This document shows, in pieces, positions 11,111 to 22,680 of a DNA stretch of 64,000 nucleotides. Made by a program: the position numbers and the translations under genes. Source of the DNA: Homalodisca vitripennis (taxonomy: Eukaryota > Arthropoda > Insecta > Hemiptera > Cicadellidae); assembly GCF_021130785.1 (NCBI RefSeq), contig NC_060209.1, positions 25,427,501-25,491,500 on the forward strand, given 5' to 3'. The notes beneath the pieces are model-generated. The model saw nothing but the letters and a program-made list of their open reading frames with translations, searched no databases and was not told where the DNA came from. The first letter of the stretch is position 1. Every line of letters starts with the position of its first letter.

Positions 11111-14014
11111 GCCTCAGCTTCATTAAACGGTTAATTATTAATAAATCCGATCAGTGTTTAGTGCTGTTATTAGTTGGGTATGTGTTCTGTAACCTCATGA
11201 TCTGGCGCAGCAATTGCTGCTGATAGCAGACTACAAGCACAACGTAGTATTATATCTGTATTGTCCTTATTCTGTCTAATTAATTACATTTAATTATATC
11301 TTGTGTAAATTTAAAACACATAATTATTCTAAATATTATATTTTAGTAAAATTAAAAAATTTATTTTAATCTTTTTAACGACTGACAGTTAATGGATAGA
11401 TTATATTCAGTATTTTTTTTCTTTTACAGGTTTAATCAGCGTGTATGTTACCACCCAGCGCCTGTTTATGAACACATATAAATGCTTTTTATGTTAGTGA
11501 GCCAAGAGAAAACATATGTTTTACAATTCTTTCCAATATATGTCATCATTTAAAATGATTCATACCTACTTACCTATATACCTATTTACAAAGATAATGG
11601 GTTAACTTTACCACTGTATACAAGAGTGTTCATCTGAAAAAAAAAAACTACTAAAACCAACCGCTAAAAATGAGTAATTTCGCTGGAAACCGTATTTAAT
11701 GTTCCTCTAAGAATACTATATATGCGTCGCGTTGAAAAAAAAAATATATATATATATATACATTTTGTTTTGCTATATAGATGTACAATATTCAATGGTT
11801 GTATACTTATAATTATTGTAACCATCTATGAATTCTAAAGAAGTGGGTTACTTAATTCTTTTAGATTTACATTTATTTTGTATATATTGTATTTTTAATC
11901 CTTATTAATTAATCCGAAACTGTTATTATTTTACAGCACTTAATACATTAATAAACTATTTAATCACACTAGTGTTTCATATTATCAATAATGTACTGAA
12001 TAGGTTCTTTAGTAGTTCTTGTGCTGAAGAAAAATATTTCGCAAATTAAATTTTAAATATGAAATAGTTTTAAAAGTCTAGAATTCGAAAATCTATAACC
12101 TTTTTAAATATAAAACCAGCTTCTATTACTGTGTTTTAACTTAAAAGGACCGTCCAGTCCTCCACTGAATGGAATGCCAATGCTTTACTTTAAATGCTAA
12201 TGCTCCCGATCTGTGGTGTTGTATTGGTTTCCTTCTCAACGATAACAATCGCATAAGTGCTTCTTTATATCAAAGGAAATTTATATATTTTAAGATACAT
12301 ACTATAAATATAAACGACGTAGTTTTATAAAAGTCCCACGTACCATCGTTATGTATCACTCAGTGTAAAACAATAATATTATACATTAATTATTTTCTTA
12401 TAAAACAATACAGAAACACTCCATATGGTTATGCCCGACTAAAAGTAATTAATTAAATTTTCAAAAGTTATAACTTATAACTACTGCCACGATTAAAAAG
12501 TAATGTAAATTGTACATACATTTAATAATATGAAAGCGTTCTTTTGAAATCCCAAAAAATCTAAGGGGTATAAGCTATAAATTTATGTCTAGTATTAGTA
12601 CTAGAAATAAATATTAATTATAGTGTATTAGTTTATTGTTATTGTATAGTGTATGTAGACAATAAACGTGCACATTGTGCATGAAAATTTCAAAAACATC
12701 GTTGGGTGATATATTTATTATGTTTTTTATAATAGTTATAATATCTGCTTCGTTCCAATGAGGAAAAAAGCCAATTTCTGTTGTAATTCAGTGTTTACAG
12801 TAATTATTTCTCACTTCAATAAATTAATTCATAATTTAAAATAGTTTTTGAATTCCGAAAACATTTTAATAACAGATAAATGAAAAACAATATTCTCATA
12901 AAAATCTGCGAATTTCAGCGTTCACATTGATTGCAGCAATTGAAAAGTAAGATTGCCGATCTGATAGAAGTGACGACTAATTGACACGGTGAAGATAGTA
13001 GTAAATGCTGCAATTAAGCTTTGTGTAGCACACTGGAGCTGAACATTGTAGTAAACTGTAGTTAGACCTTTTGAAGATGTACAGTCCTCGTACACATCAG
13101 CACAATATCTTTAACAACACCTCATGTTTGTTTCTATGGAACTGTAATAATGTTTTAGGGAATAAGAACATTTTTGTTTGTAACTTTGGAGTGTTTTGCT
13201 GTTGTTTAATATCTCAAGTAAACCACCTTGATAAGCACTACATTATTCTAAATTATGAATGTATCTATGTGATGATACAAAAGTTTAAATAAAAAAATCA
13301 ACATTCCCTTTCAAGGAGTTCTAATGATCTAATAAGTTGTTGTATAATACTAGGAGTTACCTACGGTTTCGCACGTAATGTTTTGATGAAAAACAGAAAC
13401 ATCTTGGGAATATTCGTTTAAATGACATTCTAAACACTCCTGAGAAAAAAAATCAAAATCACTGAAAGACATTTCAATCCGCTGAGCCAGTTTAGATGTT
13501 TAAAGAACAGTGATTTAGAACCCTGAAGTCGCTTAGAGAAACAAATTTTATAAGTTACCCGTGAAATAACTTTGTTTGAATAGCTCCATCGATTTCAGTA
13601 AAAATTTAACTATTTTGGACCATTGTGGAAGAATCCTAATGTTTAAGTAATTTGATTTTCAGTAATACGTGTAGGTATTCTACGTAGATTAGAAACGGAA
13701 TTAAGCATATTGTAGGTACGTGTTAATGTCAATGTTCATGGCCAACTTATTTTAGTCTTTGTACGTGTACGAGCAATCATGGTTTGAAAAAAAAAAAAAA
13801 ACAAAAATAATTTTCAACACCAAGGTTGGGTTTGGCTTGCTGGCACGATCAAGAAAATATGCCAAAAAGTGTACACTTACGAGCATTGTATTTTAATCGG
13901 ATCTAAGGTATTCCTATTGACAAGTTTGCTTTGTTGACACGAGAAATAAGATATATAAGATATAATATCCTGTATATATATTATATATAGTGTGTATCAA
14001 AATGAATGACCTGA
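11111..14014. other. AT-rich stretch, nothing recognised
   Basis: No gene is recognised. It contains a mixed A and TA tract at 11737-11761 and an A15 tract near 13787. The frame at 13071-13292 is a chance AT-rich frame. Confidence 0.5.
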
Positions 14015-14543
14015 TTTAAAACTCAATATCTATTGCTAAAAATGTACTACAAAAATAATATTTATTGCAAAATACTCAGAAAAGTTTAAAGTTTTAGGTA
14101 TGTTATTACAAATGTTCTATATGTTCACCAGCAACAGCAAGAATAACATCCAGACGATAGCTAAATTCCTCATAAACCTTACACAACGTATCTGCGTTCA
14201 CAGACCTTACTGCGACAGTTATTCTTTTCTTTAGTTCTTCGATGTCATGAGTTAGAGGGGGAACAAACACTTTTTCCTTCACATATCCCCACAAGAAAAA
14301 GTCGCATGAGATCAAGTCTGGTGATCTTGGAGGCCAAGAATGAAGGGCATTGTCTCGAGGTCCCGTGCGCCCTATCCAGCGGTGGGGCAGAGTGTTGTTG
14401 AGAAGCTGCCGAACATTGTTGTGCCAGTGAGGCGGAGCTCCATCCTGTTAGAAAATAAACCTAAAACTTTAAGATTTTGTGAGTATTTTGCAATAAATAT
14501 TATTTTTGTAATACATTTTTAGCAATAGATATTGAGTTTTAAA
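14015..14543 (-). mobile_element. Internally deleted mariner/Tc1-type element with 85-bp TIRs
   Basis: Bases 14015-14099 and 14459-14543 are inverted repeats of 85 bases differing at only about four positions. Between them lies only the C-terminal third of a transposase, on the minus strand. The gene's stop codon lies seven bases from the left repeat and its truncated start about ten bases from the right repeat, so a single internal deletion explains the structure. On the left, the flank at 13991-14014 reads TGTGTATCAAAATGAATGACC, which resembles the outer end of full-length relatives. The original tip may therefore extend to about 13990 on that side, with the matching right tip lost beside the TA tract. 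No clean TA duplication was found. Confidence 0.75.
14103..14450 (-). pseudogene. Mariner/Tc1-superfamily transposase, C-terminal fragment
   Basis: The frame opens directly after a stop at about 14450. It reads QDGAPPHWHNNVRQLLN, then HSWPPRSPDL, CDFFLWGYVKEKVFVPPL, and ends in RLDVILAVAGEHIEHL. The QDGAPPHW block holds the second catalytic Asp. WPPRSPDL..CDFFLWGY is the region of the third acidic residue in IS630-Tc1-mariner transposases of the common insect type in which the third acidic position follows SPDL. About 115 codons of an expected 350 or so remain. The N-terminal helix-turn-helix domain and the first catalytic Asp are gone, so the protein cannot act. The surviving frame has no internal stop, which suggests a fairly recent copy. 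Confidence 0.8.
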
Positions 14544-14558
14544 ATCTCAATATATTAC

Positions 14559-14564
<6 letters not shown>

Positions 14565-14616
<52 letters not shown>
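14565..14616. repeat. (TA)n microsatellite
   Basis: An uninterrupted TA run separates the mariner-type remnant from the large inverted repeat at 14620-15221. A second TA run bounds that repeat on the other side. Confidence 0.95.
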
Positions 14617-14617
<1 letters not shown>

Positions 14618-14619
14618 TT

Positions 14620-15219
14620 ACTAATCACTGTGTTAAATAGAAGAAAACAAAATAACTATTTTTCACTTCTATATTTCGGGGGATTTAATACCCCCGTCTT
14701 CAGGAAGTTTTAAATAAAAATGAATACAGAACTATAACATGTAAACAAAAATTAATAAAACATAAATGTAAACACAGTGCATAACATTTGATAAAGTCCA
14801 GCTGACGTGAAATTTTTCTAATTCAATCTTGTTGCAACAGTTGATTTTTATAAAGGGTGGAATGCAACTTGTAATTTATGGCGAATTTTGAATGTTTAAA
14901 AATTATTTAAAAAGTTATCTTAAATTTAGATCAAATGGATTTTTTGTCTTTAACATAATTTGATGAGCTTGCTCCATGTGCTTTAATTTTAATCTGTTGT
15001 AGTTTTCATCAGGGCATTGTGGTAGTTGGTGTATTCCTTTTAATTTAATTATCAAATGTTATGCACTGTGTTTACATTTATGTTTTATTAATTTTTGTTT
15101 ACATGTTATAGTTCTGTATTCATTTTTATTTAAAACTTCCTGAAGACGGGGGTATTAAATCCCCCGAAATATAGAAGTGAAATAGTTATTTTGTTTTCTT
15201 CTATTTAACACAGTGATTA

Positions 15220-15221
<2 letters not shown>
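14620..15221. repeat. Inverted repeat IR1, 175-bp arms, hammerhead-like hairpin
   Basis: Arms 14620-14794 and 15049-15221 are reverse complements that differ mainly by two extra T in the left arm; the spacer is 254 bases. Near the middle of each arm is the same hairpin. Read on the plus strand in the right arm it is CTGAAGA at 15140-15146, one C, five G, an 8-base loop, five C, then GAAA at 15166-15169. The left arm has it on the minus strand. This matches the hairpin at the 3' end of the Penelope-like element at 28.7 kb, so IR1 is read as two element ends facing each other. TA runs abut both outer edges. Confidence 0.8.

Positions 15222-15281
<60 letters not shown>
15221..15281. repeat. (TA)n microsatellite
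   Basis: A perfect TA run abuts the right arm of IR1, mirroring 14565-14616. Confidence 0.95.
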
Positions 15282-15283
<2 letters not shown>

Positions 15284-15699
15284 TGGCTAAGAAACCTACT
15301 TCTGTTAAAAACTACAATTAAGGGTTATATGACTGCTTTTAAATCTGTATTAAAACTTAGATAAAGATTTTGTCTTCCATATCTGCATTACTCTAATGAT
15401 CAAATATCCCATACTTAATTTATGCTAAAATGTACTTCAAAATGTATTTTTATTCAAATTTCAAATATGTTTATATGGATAAGTACTCTTTGTCATCAGT
15501 GATTTCAGAACATGTTAAAATAAGAACTACTTTATAATAAAGCTTATTCTATGCCTTCAAGACTATACACGTAAACATATATACAATTATAGTTAAATTG
15601 CTTAAAAATATGATTGTGTGTTTTACAATGTTTAAAATGAACAGTTGATTATAAATAATAGGCTCGTTGAATTAATATCATGTGTTTGCTGCAAAGCAT

Positions 15700-15905
15700 T
15701 CCCTATGGGAATTTTTGTAAATCTAGAGGCTAGTGGGGCGGAACCCTCATGTCGGAGAGAAAATCCTTCCATAGTGCCCCCCCCCCCCTCTAAAGACATA
15801 AGGTAAACCTATGTACCAAGTTTCCTGTCTCTATCTTTCATAGTTTTTGTGGGCAGTGATGAATAAATCAATCAGTCAGTCAGGAAATCTCTTTATTTAT
15901 ATAGA
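15700..15905 (+). repeat. Probable 3' end of a dispersed retroelement
   Basis: The stretch contains a C12 run (15777-15788), the phrase ACCAAGTTTCCTGTCTCTA, and a tail with ATCAGTCAGTCAGTCAGG followed by CTCTTTATTTATATAGAT. A degenerate (CAGT)n block followed by a TTTATATATAGAT-like end is a form I associate with abundant insect RTE-like or SINE 3' ends. No second full copy is present in this window, so the assignment rests on that recollection. Confidence 0.4.
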
Positions 15906-16495
15906 TTTATATTACATGGAAGGGTTGTTCTCGAACACTTATTTAACAATGTAAGTTGATGTACTGTACTGTACATAAAGACACGGAGTCCCCTTAGTTC
16001 CACTAATGTTTGCTACTGCAAGCCACAAACGGGACGGTTTGATTCATACGAGGATAATTCATGCAGATTAGATTGCGGTTTCCTTCCAAGATCCTAAACC
16101 GCAGCAGCCCAAAATGTCTTAGTCTTTGGCCCAGTTTGTCCTGAAGTATGTAATAGTTTATGCATTCCGCTTGATTAGAATTACGATTTATGTTTCTTCG
16201 ATATAATCCTCGTAAAACTGAAAGACTTGGCTTGCTTACCTAGTCAATCAAACAGATATTATTTTCTCGTAAGTAACCAAAACTATGGTTATGGTGATAA
16301 CAATTTTTTTATCTGCTTAACGCATATGGAAGCTACTTTCTGGCATTTTCAAAGTAAGGATCGCGGAGTAAGGATATTATGTAACGCTCACAAGTATATA
16401 CAGTAACATTTATGCATTTCGCAAGTCCAGTGTGGCCATCTTGACCACGAAAGCTAGCAATAGCTCAGATGTTGTATCTATTTTTAATCATCTAA
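15906..16495. other. Unassigned stretch
   Basis: No gene or repeat could be supported. It includes a slightly GC-richer patch at 15980-16150 without an open frame of note. Confidence 0.4.
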
Positions 16496-16762
16496 GTTGA
16501 CAGTTTTAATATCAGCCTAAAAGGTAATAGAGGTAACAATTTAATTTATTCTACCAGAAGTATAAATCTTAAACTGTTTAGGTTACCAAAAGTCAATAAA
16601 TCAAAATTAAGACAATCTTTTTCCTACGCTGGTCCAAAAATATTTAATCAGTTGCCTTTGCGCATTAAGCAGATAGAAAACTTTAAGGCATTCTGTGCTC
16701 AAGTAAAAAAGTGGCTTTTTAGAAAACCAGAATTAAGTTGTTTATTTAGAATACTATCATAA
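16496..16762 (+). pseudogene. Non-LTR retrotransposon ORF2, C-terminal tail
   Basis: An open plus-strand frame reads IYSTRSINLKLFRLPKV, then SFSYAGPKIFNQLPLRIKQI, then FKAFCAQVKKWLF, and stops at 16760. TRS..L..P.......SFSY.GPK.WN.LP..I.....F..F...LK.WL is the characteristic end of CR1/jockey/L2-like ORF2 proteins, downstream of the reverse transcriptase. The frame is intact for about 88 codons. Upstream it is closed by stops and the RT is absent, so this is a 5'-truncated insertion, the usual outcome of target-primed reverse transcription. Confidence 0.75.
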
Positions 16763-17118
16763 CTATATCAGTAAATTTTTGATATGTTGATAACTGTAAA
16801 ATTTAATAAATTTTAATAAGAAAATAAGTAAAATGAGTGTAAATAATTAACTATTAATATAATATAATAATTGATTTAGGTTCGAAGAATGATTGTGGAC
16901 GCTGCAGAAGCTCATATTTTTAGATATGTTTTAAGAAGCTAGACATAGAAATTTATTTTGTTTTAAACCTGTAAATAGGAAATTAATTGTTGTATATATT
17001 TTAGATTTCTTTCTCGCTGACCTCACTACTTGTAAAAGAGGTCAGTGTATTTTTCCTATCATTGTTAAGTAAATTCAATGTTGTAAGTTTATAGGAAATA
17101 AATAATTTATTCATCAAG
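16763..17118 (+). mobile_element. 3' UTR and tail of the 16.5-kb non-LTR element
   Basis: After the ORF2 stop, the AT-rich 3' region holds a hairpin (TGACCTC near 17018 against GAGGTCA near 17038) and ends in GTAAGTTTATAGGAAATAAA followed by TAATTTATTC. A short hairpin close to an AATAAA-rich end is usual in CR1/jockey-like elements. The end point is judged by the composition change at about 17118. Confidence 0.55.
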
Positions 17119-18730
17119 TCCATCCTCGTCAGTTTCTCGAACCCCCGCCACTCTCCCTATGTGCTGTATCCTGAGCAAGTCTGTATGCAGACGAGTTTTG
17201 AAGACCTACTGAGACGGGTATTAACTTGCTAAGGACATTATTAATTATCCTACGCCTAAGGGTCCTTTTCATTCAACTACCAATGGACTCTACTAGCTAT
17301 CCATAAATTACTCTAAAAAACTTTACAGTTTGATTTTTCAGGTCAAAAGAAGTAAGAAATGTCATATAATATATAGTTATAAACTATAATTATTAATCTA
17401 ACATAAGCTATCTGTTTGTGTTTTGTAGAGGAAAATTGTATCTTTCTATTCAATAAAGGTATAAAGTTCAATATTTACAATTCGATTAGTACAATTAAGA
17501 CCTATTTATAAAAAAATGAAAATTTTAAGTTTCAAAATTGAAGATTTTGTTAAACACTTTTAAGACTAGTAAAATATTGGTTTTTATACAAACATTTTTT
17601 TGATACAAAGTTTATTTTGCTACAAACAATAATAACGGGGTAGTAAAGATTTACTAAAATACCATCTCTCTCTTAAACAGACTAATCGAGTTATTAATAT
17701 TGTTTAACTGCTGACTGTTGATTAATAATCAGCTGATTGTTGTAATTAAAAGATGCTAAAATTATTTACTCATTGTTTTCATTTTTTCTACGTGTGATGA
17801 AATATGTTTATTTCTGTCACAAATATTGTTTAAATGAATTGATCGTTAAATTTTGTTTTATTTTATTATGTGCTAACCATATACTGTACCGGTTATTAAA
17901 CATGTAAAAAGTTAGTTTACACAATTTTATTGTTAAAGTTCTTATTATCTTATAGAAGTTTATTACAGTGATAATTTAGTATTAAATATATAATAATGCT
18001 TTCTCGAAGCAAAAGTAAACAACACAACAATTTGCAGTCATTCTCTAAAGAATTTTTAAAAGACTCTTGTTTCAGTAAAGTTCTTATGTTTTTTATCGTC
18101 GTAATCCTCTCTGTATAAGTTTAATATTACCTAGTCCTTTTTGTTTCTCAACATTGATTAAAACGACTTAGATTTTGTCTTAGAAGTAAATAATTGTATA
18201 GTTTTACCATGAAAAATTAAACTATAATACTCGTATTGCTATGTAACAAAACTATAATCAAATTCAAATATTGATTAAATAAATGAAATTATTACAATTA
18301 TAATTGGGACAGAGCTTATGTTCTAAATACACATTTGGATACAATCAGAAGATAAGTGAACGAAAAATTAAAGTGACAGGAAATTAATTACAACTAATAA
18401 AACAGCTAACAATAGTGGGTTTTATATGGTAACTAGAATGTAATTATGGTGAAATAACTTGCATGAAGAAAGTACTTCATAAAACCAGAATGAATATGGA
18501 AATAACTGTCTGGAGTGTGTTTGGACTCGGATTGTTGTTGCAGTGTCCAATTTACAAGCTTGAATTAGTTCGTGTTCACTATCAGTTCTAGTGAACATCT
18601 AATACTTTATATATACTTTATTTATTGTATAGCTTATAATTAAAAATTAACACTTTACACTAACTAAATTTTGAATATTGACGGTTAATAAATATTTAAT
18701 TTTCACAAGAGCCAATTAAGAACTAAAATT
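17119..18730. other. AT-rich stretch, nothing recognised
   Basis: No gene, RNA or clear repeat is seen. A GC-richer patch at 17119-17280 has no long open frame. Confidence 0.45.
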
Positions 18731-18732
18731 GA

Positions 18733-18935
18733 ATTATTTGTTTGAAGTTTGTTATTGACAATGGAAGGTTTGAAATACAATTTCGGACATTTGTCATTGA
18801 TATATGTTACAAAATGTATAACGTTTCGAAGGTTGAAATCCATCCTCTTCATCACGTGAAAAAATTACACAATATAACTATTTTTAACCTGATGAAGAGG
18901 ATAGGTTTCAACCGTCGAAACGTTGTGTTATATAG
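18733..18935. repeat. Inverted repeat IR2 with hammerhead-like hairpin
   Basis: Bases 18815-18854 and 18890-18932 are imperfect reverse complements, about 40 bases each. The right arm carries CTGATGA (18889-18895), one A, a degenerate 6-base stem (GAGGAT against ACCGTC) and GAAACG (18917-18922). The left side, 18735-18812, matches 41928-42015 (for example TTTGAAGTTT, ATGGAAGG and TTTCGGACATTTG), so IR2 and IR3 belong to one repeat family. The plus-strand open frame at 18742-18990 is a by-product of this repeat and is not annotated as a gene. Confidence 0.65.
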
Positions 18936-19131
18936 ATTTAATTATTACGTTCAAAAATTGAAGTTAGGTTTTTGGTGTAGACAATCATAATATGTATACA
19001 TACTTTAATTAAGTAATTAAATATATCCGTATTTGTGTAAACTCTTTCGTTACGTTCTGTCTAAGGAGGAAAGAATAATAGAAAAAAATAACATTGTATT
19101 CTTTTCTCCTTGGTTCTGCCCAGTCAAGAAG

Positions 19132-19326
19132 GTAGACAGTGTTAAGACACTGAGATACAAACAGTATTCAGTGACAAGGTTGAGACGAGCGGCTGCAGCA
19201 GTCGGTGTCAGCCCCACATGTGCCAAACTTTGCCAATTTTGCCCAACAGTTGTCACCATTTCCCTCACTCCTCTCTTGAATAAAAACTCTGTAGCAGGCT
19301 CACCTCTGGAACGTCGTCTTAAATAA
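19132..19326 (+). repeat. Dispersed repeat family R1, copy B
   Basis: This is the counterpart of 632-830. Both begin GTAGACAGT and keep the GC-rich core (GAGACGAGCGGCTGCAGCAG, then CCCCACATGTGCCAAACTTTG), with a few substitutions. In this copy the plus frame ends at a TAA close to AATAAAG. The minus frame is also open through the core. Upstream flanks of the two copies are unrelated, which places the 5' boundary at about 19132. Confidence 0.7.
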
Positions 19327-20560
19327 AGTAACCAAGTAAGTATTTTAATGATAAGAAAAGTTATAATTGATATCCATAATCTCCCAAAGTCATATCAAAA
19401 ATAGTAAAGATGATTATAAGAAACTAATATTCCATACTTGCAGTATTTTATGACAAGCGTTCTTCGAGAAATTCTGAGAAATGTTTCGTGGGAGATTGAA
19501 TTTCGATTTGAGACCAGCAGAGCCATAAACTTGTGTTCATATCGAGATTTGAGTACCACAAAAAACTTTGTGAGTTTTTCTATCTGTACATTTATGTGTT
19601 ACCACACAGTAAACTTTTTGTAAATAAACATTTATGTTAAAATGTGTTAGTTTTTTTTTGGACTTCCTTGCATACTTGATCGAGTTGCTTGAGATAGTGA
19701 TGTATCTAAATTGGAGCACAGAATTACTTCCCTTTTGATCATCTAGGTAATAATATTTATGCAAAACTGATATATTCATTTTGGTTGATAACTTGGTAAA
19801 ATTCCCAAGTGTGGATTGGTTTAGCTCGAATGTTTTCCAGTGGAAACAAATGAAATCACGTATGCTTGCTGTGAAGAAATGATACTTGGCCTAGTCATGA
19901 CTGTAACTATTCGTGCTTTAACTGTGCTATCTGAGTTTCAGGTCAAATAAAGTTGAGATGAGACTTTAAGAAGAAATTGTACATTTTTTTATGCGAATGA
20001 TTTTAAATGTCTTGGCACAATATATTGCAAACAGTTTCACATGTCATATTACTCTACGTTTGGGGATTATGTCTGTGCGATTATTGGAGATCCATTGGAT
20101 TTTTAGATGTAAATGATCAGCGAGTTTTGCTGTATTCAGTGTAGGTTCTACAAGTAGATGAACACCGAGCCAGACGTAAATATACCTGCTGTACTCAGAC
20201 ACAAGTTACCCAGATAACAGTTACACAGACTGGTTACCCATAAAAAAACGTATCCATGAAAATAATATATATACCGCAGTGGACTTATGTTTTGAATTCC
20301 TCGTCGTCTTGTCGACAAATGCGACAACATGCACTGAGACTAAAATCAATAAAAACGTGTAATATCTGTAATAAAATTTTTATAAGATATTTTAATGTTT
20401 TGAGCGCCATACAATACATTTTATTGGACATTTTTCTACTAGTAAAATATAATTTACAATTAAATGTAGATTCGCCAGTAGTATTTAAATCACCAAAGCA
20501 AGAAAGTAATTTAAATCATAATTAAGGTGATTTTCGCAATGAGTTAATCTTCAGGATCTC
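19327..20560. other. AT-rich stretch, nothing recognised
   Basis: Several short frames occur on both strands, all with translated-AT composition. No domain, repeat or RNA is supported. Confidence 0.45.
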
Positions 20561-20641
20561 GGCCACGTGTGTAGTGGAAGTTATCGAACAGTAGACCGCA
20601 CTTGAGAAGCTGTTAAGTAAAGGAAAATCGACAATTTCCGG

Positions 20642-20713
20642 ATGGCTGTGGCGGCCGCAAACGTCGACTTTGCTGTCGTTCGGAAAGGATGGGGAGAGAG
20701 CGTACGGCTCAGA
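20642..20713 (+). CDS. Candidate first coding exon, product unknown
   Basis: In a GC-rich patch (20555-20715) an ATG preceded by TTTCCGG opens MAVAAANVDFAVVRKGWGES followed by VRLR. It meets CAGA|GTAAAT, a usable splice donor, at 20714. The upstream TAA, 24 bases before the ATG in frame, fits a first coding exon with a 5' leader. Without splicing the frame ends after 30 codons. The patch includes NotI-like GCGGCCGC and AACGTCGAC steps, CpG-rich for this window, as promoters and first exons can be. The product is not recognised, and a partner exon was not found. Confidence 0.3.
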
Positions 20714-20715
20714 GT

Positions 20716-21920
20716 AAATATCTTTGCCGTATAGTTGTCATTAGTTAAATACTCTAAATTATGAAATATTTAACTCTGTATAACTGTTTCAACCTATTTG
20801 AAAGAAAAATATTGATTATTATTAATATTGAATATATTGATAAGCAATATTTAACACGTTGACTAAGACAACAGGAAAGTTTTAACTAGATGTCGTAAAT
20901 TAAAATTTGCTGAATAATTTTTCTATCGTAAAAGTATTTGTTTAATCAATTCACATTAAGGTTTACATTGATCTAGTTCTAACAAGCTTTCAAAATAAAG
21001 TTGGAAAAATAATGATAATAAATTCACCCACTGAGGTTCTGCCATGTATCGGATAAATTTTGCAAAAAATTCCTGCACATTTTTGCCTTACAGAGCACTT
21101 TCTATCAGATAACGGGCCAATCTACGTAAAATCGTTAAGTAATCTTATCGTGATCTACTTCCCAATCAGCTGGTTGGTGGCGGTTTTCTTGTTTGTCTAA
21201 TAATAGTACAACCGTACGAGCACTATCAGTTAGTGATTAATCAATAAACAGCACCAACTAGACATTAAGTGTTGGTATCAATCTAGAAAATGGTATCTAA
21301 TCAAGAAGTAGTATCCCGGATATAACTTCCATGAAATTTGTTCCAATATTATGAAGACCAGATGAGCGCTTACGATAGGGGCTGAATCACTAATGAGCAC
21401 TAACGAAGCACTAACCGTTGGTACCAATCCTTGTTCTATGTTATAAAAACTAAATCACATTTCACTTGTTATGTTCAAGCAGAGCTTAAAACGATTATTT
21501 GATTACAGTTTTCGGTGTTAATTTCATAGATTTGTAAAATGATACAAGTCAATGCATCAACTTAATTAATATAATTAAAATATTAAGTTCATTTAACGAA
21601 TTACCTTGAAAAATATGTTGATTAGTCAGTTGCGGCTATTAAGAAGAATTAATTTCTATAGTAATTATAAACTTTAGTCAAGCACATTAGCCTATTGACC
21701 GTCTCTTCTTCATTCTTGAGGAATGATAGGAATTCTAATTACATTCCAGTCCTATTCCTCCTGAACTGAGTGAGGTCTTTGCCACTTTGACACTGGGATT
21801 GTGGGTTTGATATTGCCGATCCTATCTTGTGGCTACTACTTGTAACATTCTTGTGACCAGATCATACCAATTGCAAAACAAGGTCAGGATAACTGTAGTT
21901 TCCCTTGTAGGAAACATTTT
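20716..21920. other. AT-rich stretch, nothing recognised
   Basis: The only notable patch is 21690-21900, which is slightly GC-richer and has no useful open frame. It could be a decayed repeat. Confidence 0.4.
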
Positions 21921-21928
21921 GTGGGTTG

Positions 21929-21958
21929 TATATATAAACAGTTCTTCCGGCTCAGTCA
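21929..21958 (+). promoter_or_regulatory. Possible TATA box plus initiator
   Basis: TATATATAAA (21929-21938) is followed by TCAGTC (21952-21957), which fits the arthropod initiator consensus TCAGTY, with the A about 25 bases after the start of the TATA box. The spacing is slightly short of the usual 30. It could be the promoter of a retroelement LTR or chance; the frame starting at 21969 has no recognised product. Confidence 0.25.
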
Positions 21959-22229
21959 GAAGAAGTAGATGAAAATTGTGAGAACCTTTTATATTAAGAA
22001 TTTATTTCACATGGGATTTACAGGAAAACCAATAACTCGAAAACTTGAATATTACAAGCATTCCAGAAACCCTTTAATTTTCCCTTTTAGGTCTATAAAT
22101 AATAGAGTTATGAGTCTTAAGTTTTTACTGATCCCATATTTAAATAACATTTGCGAGCAAGCTAGAGCGCATATATTATTAATATGCGAACTTATAAAAA
22201 ATACATAGTACATAGCTTATATACATAAT

Positions 22230-22230
22230 T

Positions 22231-22295
<65 letters not shown>
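22230..22295. repeat. (TA)n microsatellite
   Basis: A TA run with one phase slip (ATTATAT near 22255). Confidence 0.95.
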
Positions 22296-22296
<1 letters not shown>

Positions 22297-22680
22297 TGTA
22301 TATATTAAATTAAAATTTAGAACGTGATATCTTTTAAGTTCGGAAGAGCTATGTAGAGGATAATTCCCATAGTTTGATTTACTATATAAAATCTACCAAA
22401 ACCTACTGCTACCTACGCTAAACTTACGAATTAAGGATAGCTTTAAGAAATTTTCGGATAATTTAATCGAACAATCGGAAAATGGTTAGCCAATATCGTG
22501 TAATTTCGAGTAATTTAAAACTAAATCTTTTTTCTATTTCCATATTCTTTTACGTATTCCTTATACTAGCGTCCAATAACTTAAATGAAGTAATACACAT
22601 GATTAATTATGAGACTAATTGAGCTTGTCTCACTGCGATATCGTCGTCTGTATGAAGTGTGAAGCCTGAAAACACGAGAT

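Noticed and set aside
14340..14522. Plus-strand 60-codon frame
   Set aside because: The antisense of the mariner/Tc1-type transposase fragment and its TIR.
18742..18990. 82-codon plus-strand frame
   Set aside because: It runs through inverted repeat IR2, whose arms explain the sequence better than a protein would.
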